From assembly GCA_947497985.1 (NCBI GenBank), contig CANMIX010000001.1:328125-392124 (forward strand): a stretch of DNA of 64,000 bases. The letters are read 5' to 3'. A model generated the notes under the pieces. It had not been told where the DNA came from. It saw only the letters and a program-made list of their open reading frames with translations, and did not search any database. Position 1 is the stretch's first letter; each line of letters opens with the position of its first letter. The translations under genes and the position numbers were made by a program. Source of the DNA: an uncultured Paracoccaceae bacterium (lineage in GTDB: Bacteria > Pseudomonadota > Alphaproteobacteria > Rhodobacterales > Rhodobacteraceae). Below are positions 28,564-37,126 of the stretch, piece by piece.

Positions 28564-29835
28564 TTAGGTGTTCATCGAGTCGAAGAAATCACCGTTCGAT
28601 TTTGTCTGTTTGAGTTTCCCAAGTAGGAACTCAATTGCGTCCGTGGTCCCCATGGGGTTCAAAATCCGGCGCAGGACAAAGGTTTTAGCAAGGTCACCCT
28701 TGTCGACCAACAGCTCTTCTTTCCGCGTACCTGATTTGAGAATATCGATAGCCGGGAACACACGCTTGTCTGCAATCTTACGATCCAGAACGATTTCAGA
28801 GTTACCGGTGCCTTTAAATTCTTCGAAGATAACTTCATCCATCCGCGAGCCAGTATCGATCAGAGCGGTCGCGATGATGGTCAAAGAACCACCTTCTTCG
28901 ATGTTACGGGCCGCACCAAAGAAACGTTTTGGACGTTGCAAGGCATTTGCATCCACACCACCGGTCAAAACTTTACCCGACGATGGCACCACAGTGTTGA
29001 ACGCTCTACCAAGTCTAGTGATCGAATCGAGCAAGATTACTACATCTCGCTTGTGTTCAACCAGGCGCTTGGCCTTTTCGATTACCATTTCAGACACTGC
29101 AACGTGACGTGTTGCCGGCTCATCAAAGGTCGAAGAAACAACTTCGCCTTTCACCGAGCGCTGCATGTCGGTTACTTCTTCTGGGCGTTCATCGATGAGC
29201 AAAACAATCAGATAACATTCTGGATGGTTCTGTTCGATCGAATGCGCGATATTTTGCAACAGAACGGTTTTACCGGTTCGTGGCGGCGCAACGATCAACG
29301 AACGCTGACCTTTACCAATTGGCGCGACTAGGTCGATGACACGAGCGGAGCGATCTTTGACAGTAGGATCTTCAATCTCCATCTTCAGACGTTCATCCGG
29401 ATAGAGCGGCGTCAGGTTGTCGAAAGCGATTTTGTGGCGCGCTTTTTCAGGCTCCTCAAAGTTGATCTTGGTGACATTGGTCAGCGCAAAATAGCGTTCG
29501 TTTTCCAATGGTGCCTTGATCTGGCCTTCAACGGTATCGCCGGTCCGCAGCGAATATTGGCGGATCATGTCCGGGGAGACATAAATGTCATCAGGGCCTG
29601 GTAGATAGTTCGCTTCAGGTGACCGCAGGAAACCAAACCCGTCCTGCATAACCTCAAGAACACCATCACCGCCGATGTCCCAACCCTCGTCTGCGCGCTC
29701 ACGCAGAATCTGGAACATCATCTCGCCTTTGCGCATGGTCGAGGCGTTTTCGATCTCCAGCTCTTCGGCCATCGACAGAAGGTCTTTGGGGCTTTTTGCC
29801 TTGAGATCAGACAGATTAAGAGCTTGCACGGTCAT
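28564..29835 (-). CDS. rho: Transcription termination factor Rho
   Basis: Hexameric RNA helicase for factor-dependent termination. The 423-residue product has the N-terminal Rho domain ([20 protein letters not shown]), the RNA-binding cold-shock-like region with [24 protein letters not shown], Walker A PPRTGKT near residue 185, Walker B region [14 protein letters not shown] and the Q-loop/secondary RNA site [22 protein letters not shown]. The ORF extends to 29886, but the ATG at 29835 with AGAGG 10 nt upstream gives the family N-terminus. Confidence 0.96.
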   Translation of the reverse strand: MTVQALNLSDLKAKSPKDLLSMAEELEIENASTMRKGEMMFQILRERADEGWDIGGDGVLEVMQDGFGFLRSPEANYLPGPDDIYVSPDMIRQYSLRTGDTVEGQIKAPLENERYFALTNVTKINFEEPEKARHKIAFDNLTPLYPDERLKMEIEDPTVKDRSARVIDLVAPIGKGQRSLIVAPPRTGKTVLLQNIAHSIEQNHPECYLIVLLIDERPEEVTDMQRSVKGEVVSSTFDEPATRHVAVSEMVIEKAKRLVEHKRDVVILLDSITRLGRAFNTVVPSSGKVLTGGVDANALQRPKRFFGAARNIEEGGSLTIIATALIDTGSRMDEVIFEEFKGTGNSEIVLDRKIADKRVFPAIDILKSGTRKEELLVDKGDLAKTFVLRRILNPMGTTDAIEFLLGKLKQTKSNGDFFDSMNT

Positions 29836-29962
29836 TAATACACGGCCTCTTTGCCCATGCGATATGGGGCGTTCATGTGAAGACATAGGAAAATACGGAA
29901 TCCCGGACGGGCCCGCGTTGGCCTTTACATAGGCGCTGGCCGGCGATGTGTCAAATACACCG

Positions 29963-30418
29963 TTAGAATTTGAAGATAACAGAGACCACGATCACAAACA
30001 TCAGAGCAGTCGGAACTTCGTTCATCATTCGGTACTGCCGTCCCGTTAGGCTATTCTTCTCAGCTTTGAAGTCACGATAGCGATACAACAACCAATGATG
30101 AAACCATGTCATCGCAATGACGCTTACGCCCTTCGTATAAGGCCACACAGAGCCCCAATCGATAATACCGGGGGTGAACACCATAAATAGCCCTGCAGCC
30201 CATGTAACGACGCTCGCTGGGCGCATGATCACTTTCAGAAGCTTCTCTTCCATAACCAGGAACACAGGTTTGCATTCTTGAACCTTCTCAGCTTGCTCGG
30301 TGTGATACACAAACAAACGTGGAAGATAGAACAATCCTGCCATCCAGCTGATCACAGCCATGATGTGAAGAGACTTGGCGTATGGGTACAGGGTGAACAT
30401 CAGATCAGTCAGATCCAT
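29963..30418 (-). CDS. hemJ: Protoporphyrinogen oxidase HemJ
   Basis: Membrane protein of 151 residues that oxidises protoporphyrinogen IX in the late heme pathway. It shows the HemJ pattern: four hydrophobic helices, the His in [25 protein letters not shown], the [12 protein letters not shown] block and a C-terminal [12 protein letters not shown] plus [15 protein letters not shown]. The longer frame to 30595 is not family-like; ATG 30418 is used. It lies beside the candidate replication origin. In Caulobacter a different heme gene (hemE) flanks the origin. Confidence 0.88.
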   Translation of the reverse strand: MDLTDLMFTLYPYAKSLHIMAVISWMAGLFYLPRLFVYHTEQAEKVQECKPVFLVMEEKLLKVIMRPASVVTWAAGLFMVFTPGIIDWGSVWPYTKGVSVIAMTWFHHWLLYRYRDFKAEKNSLTGRQYRMMNEVPTALMFVIVVSVIFKF

Positions 30419-30446
30419 GTGCTGGGCCTCTCGTATCGGACCCCCC

Positions 30447-30468
30447 TTAAATAAATAAGTATATTTAA
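30447..30468. repeat. A/T-rich inverted repeat, possible DNA unwinding element
   Basis: TTAAATA (30447-30453), 8-nt spacer, TATTTAA (30462-30468): a perfect 7-bp inverted repeat, and 21 of the 22 bases are A or T. It lies about 30 bp from the hemJ start at one edge of the candidate origin. Confidence 0.55.
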
Positions 30469-30527
30469 GAAGGATGATGTTTTTGTAGGGTGGGTCGATT
30501 TCCGTGGATAATCGAGTCCCACACTGG

Positions 30528-30546
30528 TTATCCCCACATGGGATAA
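30528..30546. repeat. Inverted repeat of DnaA-box-like half-sites
   Basis: TTATCCC-CACAT-GGGATAA: perfect 7-bp arms, 5-nt spacer. The left arm is the start of the DnaA-like nonamer TTATCCCCA. This gives two opposed ATCCC cores within 19 bp. Confidence 0.7.
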
Positions 30547-30623
30547 AATGACAGCGTGACAGAATGTCTAAATGTGAATCCTTTCTTAACGCCATGAAAA
30601 CAAGGGTGTTAGGATTTTGTTCA

Positions 30624-30650
30624 CCAATATTAATCTGGGGATAATATTGG
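30624..30650. repeat. 9-9-9 perfect inverted repeat with DnaA-like core
   Basis: CCAATATTA, 9-nt spacer ATCTGGGGA, TAATATTGG: perfect 9-bp arms. The spacer and right arm together hold the DnaA-like nonamer TTATCCCCA on the minus strand. Confidence 0.75.
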
Positions 30651-30824
30651 GAGGAATCGCCGGCAACCTACATATCCACTGAAATTGAGTTATCCTCATC
30701 CACGAGGGGCGAATCTGCCGGCGAAAGCGTGAGATTTTGGACTTTACTCACCACTTGCGGCACGCTGGGAATTCCATACAAACCATTCTAAATTCATCTC
30801 GGCTTTGCTCTTGGGGTTTTCCAC

Positions 30825-31424
30825 ATGTTTGCCCACATCATTCTTGCTTCTGGTTCTGAAATCAGGGCCCAACTGCTGCGCAATGCCGGTCTGGAGCCGG
30901 TGATCGTGCGACCGCGTGTTGACGAAGACAGTATAAAGAGGGGGCTCTTGGCAGAAGGTGCGCCGCCCCGCGATGTCGCGGATGCTTTGGCTGAGGCTAA
31001 GGCGCGCAAGGTCAGTGGTAAACACCCCGACGGGCTGGTTTTGGGATGTGATCAGGTTTTGGACTTTGACGGCAAAATCCTGTCCAAACCCGCCTCACCC
31101 GAGGAAGCACTGCAGCAGCTGACATTGATGCGTGGCAAACGCCATACATTGTTGTCTGCCGCCGTGATCTATCGCGCAGGCGAGCCGATCTGGCGCCACG
31201 TCGGTCAGGTGCGGATGTATATGCGGATGAGTTCTGATGCCTATTTGCAAGGCTATGTCGATCGCAATTGGGATAGTATTCGCCATGCGGTGGGAGCCTA
31301 TAAGTTGGAGGAAGAAGGCGTGCGGCTCTTTACCAACGTCGAGGGCAGCTACTTTAATGTCTTGGGTTTGCCGCTGATCGAACTTATCAACTACCTTGGA
31401 CTGCAGGGAGTGATCGAACAATGA
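30825..31424 (+). CDS. maf: Maf-family nucleotide pyrophosphatase
   Basis: Maf proteins hydrolyse dTTP, UTP or modified nucleotides and affect septum formation. The 199-residue product has the N-terminal ILASGSEIRAQLLRNAG motif, the catalytic GCDQVL with downstream SKPASPEEALQQL and the C-terminal EGSYFNVLGLPLIELI. Subtype (YhdE or YceF like) is not decided here. It is the first gene after the candidate origin on the plus strand and overlaps aroE by 4 nt. Confidence 0.92.
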   Translation: MFAHIILASGSEIRAQLLRNAGLEPVIVRPRVDEDSIKRGLLAEGAPPRDVADALAEAKARKVSGKHPDGLVLGCDQVLDFDGKILSKPASPEEALQQLTLMRGKRHTLLSAAVIYRAGEPIWRHVGQVRMYMRMSSDAYLQGYVDRNWDSIRHAVGAYKLEEEGVRLFTNVEGSYFNVLGLPLIELINYLGLQGVIEQ

Positions 31425-32254
31425 GTGTTGCAAAAGTACCTTTGGCTGGCGTGATCGGTAGCCCGATTGCGCATTCCAAATCTCCGCTCCTGCATGGACA
31501 CTGGCTCAAGACATACGGAATTGAAGGTCACTACGTCCATCTCCATGTCGAATCCGCGGATTTGGAGTCTGTTATCCGCATGATGCCCAAGATGGGGTTT
31601 GTTGGGGCAAATGTGACCCTCCCCCATAAAGAGGCAGTGTTTGAAATCGCCGACCAAATAACGGATCGCGCGACGCTGATCGGCGCTGCGAACACATTGA
31701 CCTTCCGTCCCGACGGCAAGATCCTGGCCGACAATACAGACGGTTATGGTTTCATTGCCAACCTTAAGGAGGGCGCGCCGGATTGGGATCCTAAATCTGG
31801 CCCGGCTGTGGTTCTTGGGGCTGGCGGTGCCAGTCGCGCGGTTATCGCAGCCCTGATCGAAGCCGGCGTCGACGATATTATCCTGACCAACCGAACCCGA
31901 GATCGGGCTGAACAGATGCGGAGCGATTTTGGCCAGAAAATCCGCGTGGTCGATTGGATCAAAGCACCCAATGTCTTGGAAGAGGGTAAGTTGGTGGTGA
32001 ACACCACGTCCTTGGGGATGACCGGTAAATCGCGCCTGCGTATTCCGCTGGATGGGCTGCGCCCGGATGCGGTTGTCACGGACCTTGTTTACACGCCTCT
32101 AAAGACTGAGCTGCTGGAACATGCTGAAAGCATTGGTTGTACGGCGGTGGACGGGTTGGGCATGTTGCTGCACCAAGCTGTACCAGGTTTTGAACGTTGG
32201 TTTGGCACAACGCCAGAGGTGACCGACGAATGCCGCGCCGCAATTCTGGGATGA
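31421..32254 (+). CDS. aroE: Shikimate dehydrogenase
   Basis: NADPH-dependent step of the chorismate pathway. The 277-residue product has the substrate-binding GVIGSPIAHSKSPLLHGHWL, the catalytic Lys in NVTLPHKEAVFE (near residue 70), the NADP loop VLGAGGASRAVIAAL and the C-terminal VDGLGMLLHQAVPGFERWFG. It is coupled to maf upstream (ATGA) and to coaE downstream (ATGA). Confidence 0.96.
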   Translation: MSVAKVPLAGVIGSPIAHSKSPLLHGHWLKTYGIEGHYVHLHVESADLESVIRMMPKMGFVGANVTLPHKEAVFEIADQITDRATLIGAANTLTFRPDGKILADNTDGYGFIANLKEGAPDWDPKSGPAVVLGAGGASRAVIAALIEAGVDDIILTNRTRDRAEQMRSDFGQKIRVVDWIKAPNVLEEGKLVVNTTSLGMTGKSRLRIPLDGLRPDAVVTDLVYTPLKTELLEHAESIGCTAVDGLGMLLHQAVPGFERWFGTTPEVTDECRAAILG

Positions 32255-32844
32255 GTTTTCACCTCGGCCTCACCGGGTCCATTGGCATGGGCAAAAGCAC
32301 AACTGCGTCTATCTTTGCTGACCATGGTTGTGCTGTTTGGAACGCCGACGATGCGGTTCATCGGTTATATGAAAAAGGGGGGGCTGCGGTCGACCCGCTG
32401 CAAAAACTGTTCCCTGATGCAATCCAGGCCGGCGCAGTTGATCGTGCGATTTTGCGCAATGTGATCGCTGCTGACCCAATTGCGCTGACCCAAATCGAAG
32501 CGATTGTGCACCCTTTGGTGCAGGCCGACCGGGCAGCATTTAGACGCGCGGCACAAGCTGAAGTCTTGGTCTTTGATGTGCCGCTGTTGTTTGAAACGGG
32601 AACTGAGACAGAAATGGATGCGGTTGCCTGTGTTTTTGTGGACGCGGATGAACAACGCCGCCGGGTGTTAGCGCGCGGGACCATGGATAGGGCACAATAT
32701 GAACAGATCTTGTCCAAGCAGATGCCAATTGCAGACAAACTTGCACGTGCAGACTACAAAATAGAGACTGACACAATGGATCATGCGGTGGCGCAGGTGC
32801 GCGCCGTCTTGGCTGAAATCCAAAAAGGACCGAACAATGCGTGA
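32251..32844 (+). CDS. coaE: Dephospho-CoA kinase
   Basis: Last step of CoA synthesis. The 197-residue product starts MSFHLGLTGSIGMGKSTTA with the P-loop GSIGMGKS at residues 9-16, followed by the DDAVHRLYEKGG substrate region and VFDVPLLFETG. The ATG at 32251 overlaps the aroE stop (ATGA); the longer frame from 32197 lies inside aroE. Its end overlaps dnaQ by 8 nt. Confidence 0.95.
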   Translation: MSFHLGLTGSIGMGKSTTASIFADHGCAVWNADDAVHRLYEKGGAAVDPLQKLFPDAIQAGAVDRAILRNVIAADPIALTQIEAIVHPLVQADRAAFRRAAQAEVLVFDVPLLFETGTETEMDAVACVFVDADEQRRRVLARGTMDRAQYEQILSKQMPIADKLARADYKIETDTMDHAVAQVRAVLAEIQKGPNNA

Positions 32845-33568
32845 GATCGTGCTGGACACTGAAACCACGGGTTTTGACCCTGAATCCGGAGATCGGATCG
32901 TGGAAATCGGTGCGGTTGAATTGTTCAACCATATGCCAACCGGCGAGACATTTCACGTCTACATCAATCCCGAACGTTCCATGCCGGCCGAGGCATTTGG
33001 AGTACACGGAATTGGTCCTGACCTTCTGGAGCCGCCGCAGCCTGCCGGTCCGGGACAAGTCATCCTGCGGGATAAACCAGTCTTTGCAAAGGTCGGCCAA
33101 CAATTTCTCGACTTTGTTCGCGATTCCAAAATGGTCATTCACAACGCCAGCTTTGATATGAAGTTCCTGAATGCTGAGCTGCGTTGGATGGGTCTGCGTC
33201 AGCTGCCGATGGATCAGGCAACAGATACACTAGCCATGGCGCGTCGAAAATTCCCAGGCTCGCCGGCGACGCTGGATGCGCTGTGCCGTCGTTTTGGCAT
33301 CGATAACTCAAATCGAAACCTGCACGGGGCGCTTCTCGATTCCGAAATTTTGGCGGATGTCTATCTGGAGCTTATTGGCGGGCGGCAGCCTGACTTCGCG
33401 CTGGCATCAAGTGCGCAACAAAAGGGACCCGCTCAAATTGATGACGATTGGCGCCCGACTGCGCGCGCAACCCCCCTGCCCTCACGACTGACGGCTGCGG
33501 AAAAAGACGCGCATGACGCTTTTGTCGAGAAGATGGGCGATGAGGCTTTGTGGAAGACTTTAAATTAA
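32837..33568 (+). CDS. dnaQ: DNA polymerase III epsilon subunit, 3'-5' proofreading exonuclease
   Basis: Proofreader of the replicative polymerase. The 243-residue product has the three exonuclease motifs: Exo I LDTETTGFDP (near residue 6), Exo II VIHNASFDMKFLN, Exo III-epsilon HGALLDSEILADVYLEL. The Gln-rich or Pro/Ala C-terminal tail expected to bind the polymerase follows (about 190-243). The ATG at 32837 overlaps coaE by 8 nt. Downstream is a strong hairpin shared with the convergent secB. Confidence 0.95.
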   Translation: MREIVLDTETTGFDPESGDRIVEIGAVELFNHMPTGETFHVYINPERSMPAEAFGVHGIGPDLLEPPQPAGPGQVILRDKPVFAKVGQQFLDFVRDSKMVIHNASFDMKFLNAELRWMGLRQLPMDQATDTLAMARRKFPGSPATLDALCRRFGIDNSNRNLHGALLDSEILADVYLELIGGRQPDFALASSAQQKGPAQIDDDWRPTARATPLPSRLTAAEKDAHDAFVEKMGDEALWKTLN

Positions 33569-33597
33569 AAACGCCGCCAGAATTCTGACGGCGTTTT
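33567..33597. terminator. Bidirectional terminator, dnaQ / secB
   Basis: Long hairpin: AAAACGCCG, one mismatch, CAGAATTCTG palindrome, then CGGCGTTTT. A-run and T-run flank both sides, between convergent genes 54 bp apart. Confidence 0.85.
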
Positions 33598-33622
33598 CAA
33601 ATTCAGAAATGTCCTGGCTTAC

Positions 33623-34123
33623 TTAAGCTTGGCCAACCGGTGCTTGTGCTTCAGAGGAAGCCTGACGACGTGCCAGTTCGTTGCGGTAAATTGCAACAAA
33701 GTCGATGTTGTCCAGGTTCAACGGCGGGAAGCCACCGTCGCGGGTTACATCAGAAACGATGCGACGCAGGAATGGGAACAACATGCGTGGGCATTCGATC
33801 AGCAGGAACGGGTGCAATTGATCCTCTGGAATGCCGGAGATGTTGAAGATACCAACGTATTCCAGTTCCAGAACGAACAGCGTGCCTTCGCCGCCCTTGT
33901 TCTTGGATTCAACAGTCAGTTTGGTGATGACTTCATACTGGTCTTCAACGGAACGTTTTTTTGCGTCCAGTGCAACCTGCACGTTCACATCGGGTTGAAC
34001 CTCACCGGCAACACCCTTTTGCGCCATGACGTTTTCAAACGACAGGTCGCGGATGAACTGGCCCAAAATCTTCATTTGGACCTGCGGTTGCTGAGGGGCT
34101 TCTGCAGCGCCATTTTCAGCCAT
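33623..34123 (-). CDS. secB: Protein-export chaperone SecB
   Basis: Tetrameric chaperone keeping preproteins unfolded for SecA. The 166-residue product has the family core QFIRDLSFENV, ALDAKKRSVEDQYEVITKLTVE, LELEYVGIFNISGIPE and the CPRMLFPFLRRIVSDVTRDGGFPPLNLDNIDF block. Ala/Gln-rich short tails at both ends. Monocistronic on the minus strand, 79 bp from fxsA. Confidence 0.96.
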   Translation of the reverse strand: MAENGAAEAPQQPQVQMKILGQFIRDLSFENVMAQKGVAGEVQPDVNVQVALDAKKRSVEDQYEVITKLTVESKNKGGEGTLFVLELEYVGIFNISGIPEDQLHPFLLIECPRMLFPFLRRIVSDVTRDGGFPPLNLDNIDFVAIYRNELARRQASSEAQAPVGQA

Positions 34124-34202
34124 GGGTAGTCTCCTAGAAATACGATCGGCACGTGCTTAGCAGCTTGCCCTCGCTATCACAACGGCTTGGGCTGTTTGTC
34201 AT

Positions 34203-34721
34203 TCATTCGTTACTGGGACCGCGAACCCACTTAGACGGCTCACTGGGTTTGCGCTCAGGATCTACCTCGTGAAAATCACCATCGATGGTGTCACCGTCTG
34301 CGCCACCTTGGGGGTGAAACCCGTGAGGTTTATGGAACCCCTGCGGACCTTGTCCCATATGAAACTGTGCCACCGTGATCTTGGTCCGAAGGTAGTTGAA
34401 TACTGCTATGCGAACGCGTGGTATTAGCAGAGCAAAGCCAACAGCGTCGGTAAAAAAGCCTGGTGTTAGCAACAGCGCACCTGCAAAAAGGATCATTGCT
34501 CCGTGGGCCAGCGGCTCGGTCGGATCCGACAAACGCTTAAATGAGTTGCGCAATTGTCCCATGGCCAGCTGTCCTTGGTTACGTACCAACCAGGTGCCCA
34601 GAACAGCGGTTACCACCACAATCAATAGGGTCGGAAACAAGCCAATGGCCCCGCCAACCTGAATAAATAGGGCGATTTCGATGATCGGCACTAGGACAAA
34701 GGCCAAAAAGAGATACATCAC
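34203..34721 (-). CDS. fxsA: FxsA-family membrane protein
   Basis: The 172-residue product has the FxsA pattern: N-terminal FVLVPIIEIALFIQVGGAIG, a second hydrophobic stretch LLIVVVTAVLGTWLVRNQG, and LMILFAGALLLTPGFFTDAVGFALLIP-type helices. The last 50 residues are hydrophilic and His/Gly-rich (GQGPQGFHKPHGFHPQGG), unlike E. coli FxsA. FxsA is named for suppressing F exclusion of phage T7; its general role is not known. It is divergent from the Tim44-like gene. Confidence 0.88.
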   Translation of the reverse strand: MMYLFLAFVLVPIIEIALFIQVGGAIGLFPTLLIVVVTAVLGTWLVRNQGQLAMGQLRNSFKRLSDPTEPLAHGAMILFAGALLLTPGFFTDAVGFALLIPRVRIAVFNYLRTKITVAQFHMGQGPQGFHKPHGFHPQGGADGDTIDGDFHEVDPERKPSEPSKWVRGPSNE

Positions 34722-34831
34722 GCTTTCCTTGTATCGTACTTGGGATGGTAGACTTGCCTCCCACGGTCACCTACATAGGATCAGAACCGCAAGGTTTCAA
34801 ACAAAGCACGAACGCCCCGCATGAGGTTTAG

Positions 34832-35488
34832 ATGGACAATCCGGTGATTAATCTTCTGATTCTGGCAGGAATTGCCATTTTTCTTATCCTGCGTTTAAAG
34901 AGTGTACTGGGCACACGCGACGGATTTGAGAAACCGCGCGCACCGTCTCAGTCGACACGACGCATGCCGCAAGACCTTGAAGTTATTGAAGGCGGCCCCG
35001 ACAACGACATAACCGATCATGTCGACGCGGACAGCCCGCAGGCACGTGCCTTGGCGGCAATGAAGCGTATTGAACCCGGCTTCAGCGTTAGCGAATTTGT
35101 CCAAGGTGGTCGCGGCGCTTATGAAATGATCCTGATGGGATTTGAAAACGGTGATCTGGCCGATATACAACCCTTCCTTGCAGAAGAATTGTACGACAGC
35201 TTTGTGGACGCCGTTGCAGCACGCGAAGATCAAGGCCTAACGATCGAGGCGAGCTTTATCGGTGTTCGCGAAACCGTTCTGGTCAACGCGACATTTGATG
35301 AAGGATCTTCTTTGGCGGAAATCACCATACGTTTTGTAGGTGAATTGACCTCTGTTGTTCGTGATGGCGAAGGTTCGGTTGTTGAGGGCGACGCCAAGAC
35401 TGTCAAAAAGCAAAAAGACACTTGGGTCTTTGCCCGGACAATGGGTGCAGATGATCCGAATTGGCAGTTGGTTGCAACAGACGCATGA
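34832..35488 (+). CDS. Tim44-like domain membrane-anchored protein
   Basis: The 218-residue product has one N-terminal membrane helix (about 5-22, VINLLILAGIAIFLILRL), a polar linker rich in Arg/Asp and a C-terminal Tim44-like fold (about 75-215, FEN-G-L--IQPFLAEELYDSFVDAVAAREDQG and the TVKKQKDTWVFARTMGADDPNWQLVATDA ending). In alphaproteobacteria such proteins are related to the mitochondrial import factor Tim44; the bacterial role is uncertain. Its stop overlaps the mltA start (ATGA). Confidence 0.88.
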   Translation: MDNPVINLLILAGIAIFLILRLKSVLGTRDGFEKPRAPSQSTRRMPQDLEVIEGGPDNDITDHVDADSPQARALAAMKRIEPGFSVSEFVQGGRGAYEMILMGFENGDLADIQPFLAEELYDSFVDAVAAREDQGLTIEASFIGVRETVLVNATFDEGSSLAEITIRFVGELTSVVRDGEGSVVEGDAKTVKKQKDTWVFARTMGADDPNWQLVATDA

Positions 35489-36537
35489 TCTCGGCGCTCC
35501 GAAAAGCATTGGGCCTTTCGGCGCTTTGCGGCGTTGCTCTTAGCGCCACCGGAGCCTTATCCGAGACGACCGTTCAGTTGATGGATTTTACCCAGCTAGA
35601 CGGTTGGGCCGAAGATGACCATGAACGCGCGTTCGAAGCATTCCTGGAAACTTGTCCTGACCTGGATGATCCCGACTGGAATACACTGTGTGCTGTCGCA
35701 CAGTCGCAAACCGCGGGATCAGCACGGGCATTTTTTGAATTATTCTTTCGCCCAGTCATGGTCGAAGATGGCAAAAACGCATTGTTTACCGGGTATTTCG
35801 AACCAGAATTGAACGGTTCGAAATACAAGACGGACCGTTTTCGGTATCCTATTTACCGCCAGCCACCGGAATCGCGGCAAACCAATCTTTGGTATCCGCG
35901 TCGTGAAATTTTAACCAGTGGGGTCATGGACGGCCGTGGCCTCGAAATTGCATGGGTTGATGATCCGGTAGAATTGTTTTTCCTGCAGATTCAAGGATCT
36001 GGCCGTATACGTCTGCAAAATGGATCCGTCATTCGTGTGGGATATGGCGGCGCGAACGGACATGAATACCGTTCTATTGGGCAGGAGCTTGTGCGACGTG
36101 GAGTTTACCAGCCTCATCAAGTGAGCGCACAGGTGATCAAGAATTGGGTCCGTCGAAACCCGTCTGCAGGTCGGGAGCTTTTGTTTCACAATCCATCATA
36201 TGTGTTCTTTCGCGAGGTGAACCAAGTGCGCGCCTCCAAAGGGCCGCTTGGAGCGATGAACCGGTCGGTGACACCCCTGCGCAGTATCGCGGTGGACCCT
36301 GCTTATACGCCCCTAGGGGCACCGGTTTGGGTGGAAAAAGACGGTGAGAACAAGATGCGTCGCCTGATGATCGCCCAGGACACTGGGTCGGCTATCAAAG
36401 GCGCGCAACGTGCCGACATCTTCTTTGGCACCGGAGATGCAGCAGGCCAGGCTGCCGGCAAATTGCGCGATCCCGGCCGCATGTACATCCTGTTACCAAT
36501 TCAGCGCGCCTATGCGCTTTTGCCGGAAGATCTTTGA
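35485..36537 (+). CDS. mltA: Membrane-bound lytic murein transglycosylase A
   Basis: Cuts peptidoglycan to anhydro-muropeptides. The 350-residue product has a signal peptide (about 1-28, ISALRKALGLSALCGVALSATGALS), the MltA domain with GYFEPELNGS and PVELFFLQIQGSGRI, and the catalytic Asp in the C-terminal 3D domain IAQDTGSAIKGAQRADIFFG. No lipobox cysteine is present, so it may be soluble periplasmic rather than lipid-anchored. Start ATG at 35485 overlaps the preceding stop; the smr gene overlaps its end. Confidence 0.93.
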   Translation: MISALRKALGLSALCGVALSATGALSETTVQLMDFTQLDGWAEDDHERAFEAFLETCPDLDDPDWNTLCAVAQSQTAGSARAFFELFFRPVMVEDGKNALFTGYFEPELNGSKYKTDRFRYPIYRQPPESRQTNLWYPRREILTSGVMDGRGLEIAWVDDPVELFFLQIQGSGRIRLQNGSVIRVGYGGANGHEYRSIGQELVRRGVYQPHQVSAQVIKNWVRRNPSAGRELLFHNPSYVFFREVNQVRASKGPLGAMNRSVTPLRSIAVDPAYTPLGAPVWVEKDGENKMRRLMIAQDTGSAIKGAQRADIFFGTGDAAGQAAGKLRDPGRMYILLPIQRAYALLPEDL

Positions 36538-37124
36538 TGACACGGCGCAAACTAACCGAAGAGGAAATCGACCTTTGGAAAAAGGTCGTGCAGCAAGCAG
36601 AGCGGCTCCATCCCGAAGCAAAACAGACTGCGCACCCCACGACATTGCCTAAACCGAAACCAAAGAAACCCGTTCCGTTTCGCGCGGAACCGTTTGAAAT
36701 TGGTGCCAAAGCCAAACACGGTACAAAAAGCCACAACCTGAAACCGGCCATCGCCACGTCCCTCGCCAATCGCGGGGTGCAGATGGATGAGAAATCCTAT
36801 CGCCGTATGAAACGGGGAAAGTTGAAGCCAGAGGGCAAACTGGATCTGCACGGAATGCGGATTGACACCGCCCACCCGTCTTTGACGCGGTTCATTCTTT
36901 CGGCGCAGGCATCCGGTAAACGTTTGGTTCTGGTGATCACGGGCAAAGGCAAGGATCGTGACGAACCGGGTCCAATGCCGGTTCCACGCGGGGTGCTGCG
37001 TCACAAGGTGCCACAGTGGCTGTCCCTGCCCCCATTGGCCCAGGCCGTTCTACAGGTCACCCCTGCGCATTTGTCCCACGGTGGCGACGGTGCCTATTAC
37101 GTTTACCTGCGTCGCACCCGGTAA
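36537..37124 (+). CDS. Smr-domain endonuclease-like protein
   Basis: The 195-residue product has a basic, Lys/Pro-rich N-terminus (about 1-95) and a C-terminal Smr domain with LDLHGMRID (near residue 103), LVLVITGKGK and GGDGAYYVYLRR. Smr proteins nick branched or mismatched DNA, or cleave RNA in some lineages; the target of this one is unknown. ATG at 36537 overlaps the mltA stop by 1 nt. It converges on the lipoprotein hydrolase gene 2 bp away. Confidence 0.88.
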   Translation: MTRRKLTEEEIDLWKKVVQQAERLHPEAKQTAHPTTLPKPKPKKPVPFRAEPFEIGAKAKHGTKSHNLKPAIATSLANRGVQMDEKSYRRMKRGKLKPEGKLDLHGMRIDTAHPSLTRFILSAQASGKRLVLVITGKGKDRDEPGPMPVPRGVLRHKVPQWLSLPPLAQAVLQVTPAHLSHGGDGAYYVYLRRTR

Positions 37125-37126
37125 CA

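Larger units (their letters stand above)
30419..30824. other. Candidate chromosomal replication origin (oriC)
   Basis: The only gene-free stretch over 300 bp (406 bp), between divergent hemJ and maf. It has DnaA-box-like nonamers one base off TTATCCACA: TTATCCACG (30503-30511, minus), TTATCCCCA (30528-30536, plus), TTATCCCCA (30636-30644, minus) and TTATCCTCA (30690-30698, plus), plus weaker ATATCCACT at 30672. It also has an A/T-rich palindrome near hemJ, two perfect inverted repeats and four GANTC sites. The place, between rho/parAB/mnmEG and maf-aroE-coaE-dnaQ, matches where Rhodobacterales origins are usually set. No perfect DnaA box occurs. The call is inference from layout and motifs. 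Confidence 0.75.

Noticed and set aside
30540..30546. Additional DnaA box ATGGGATAA
   Set aside because: Three mismatches from the consensus nonamer. Kept only as an arm of the inverted repeat.
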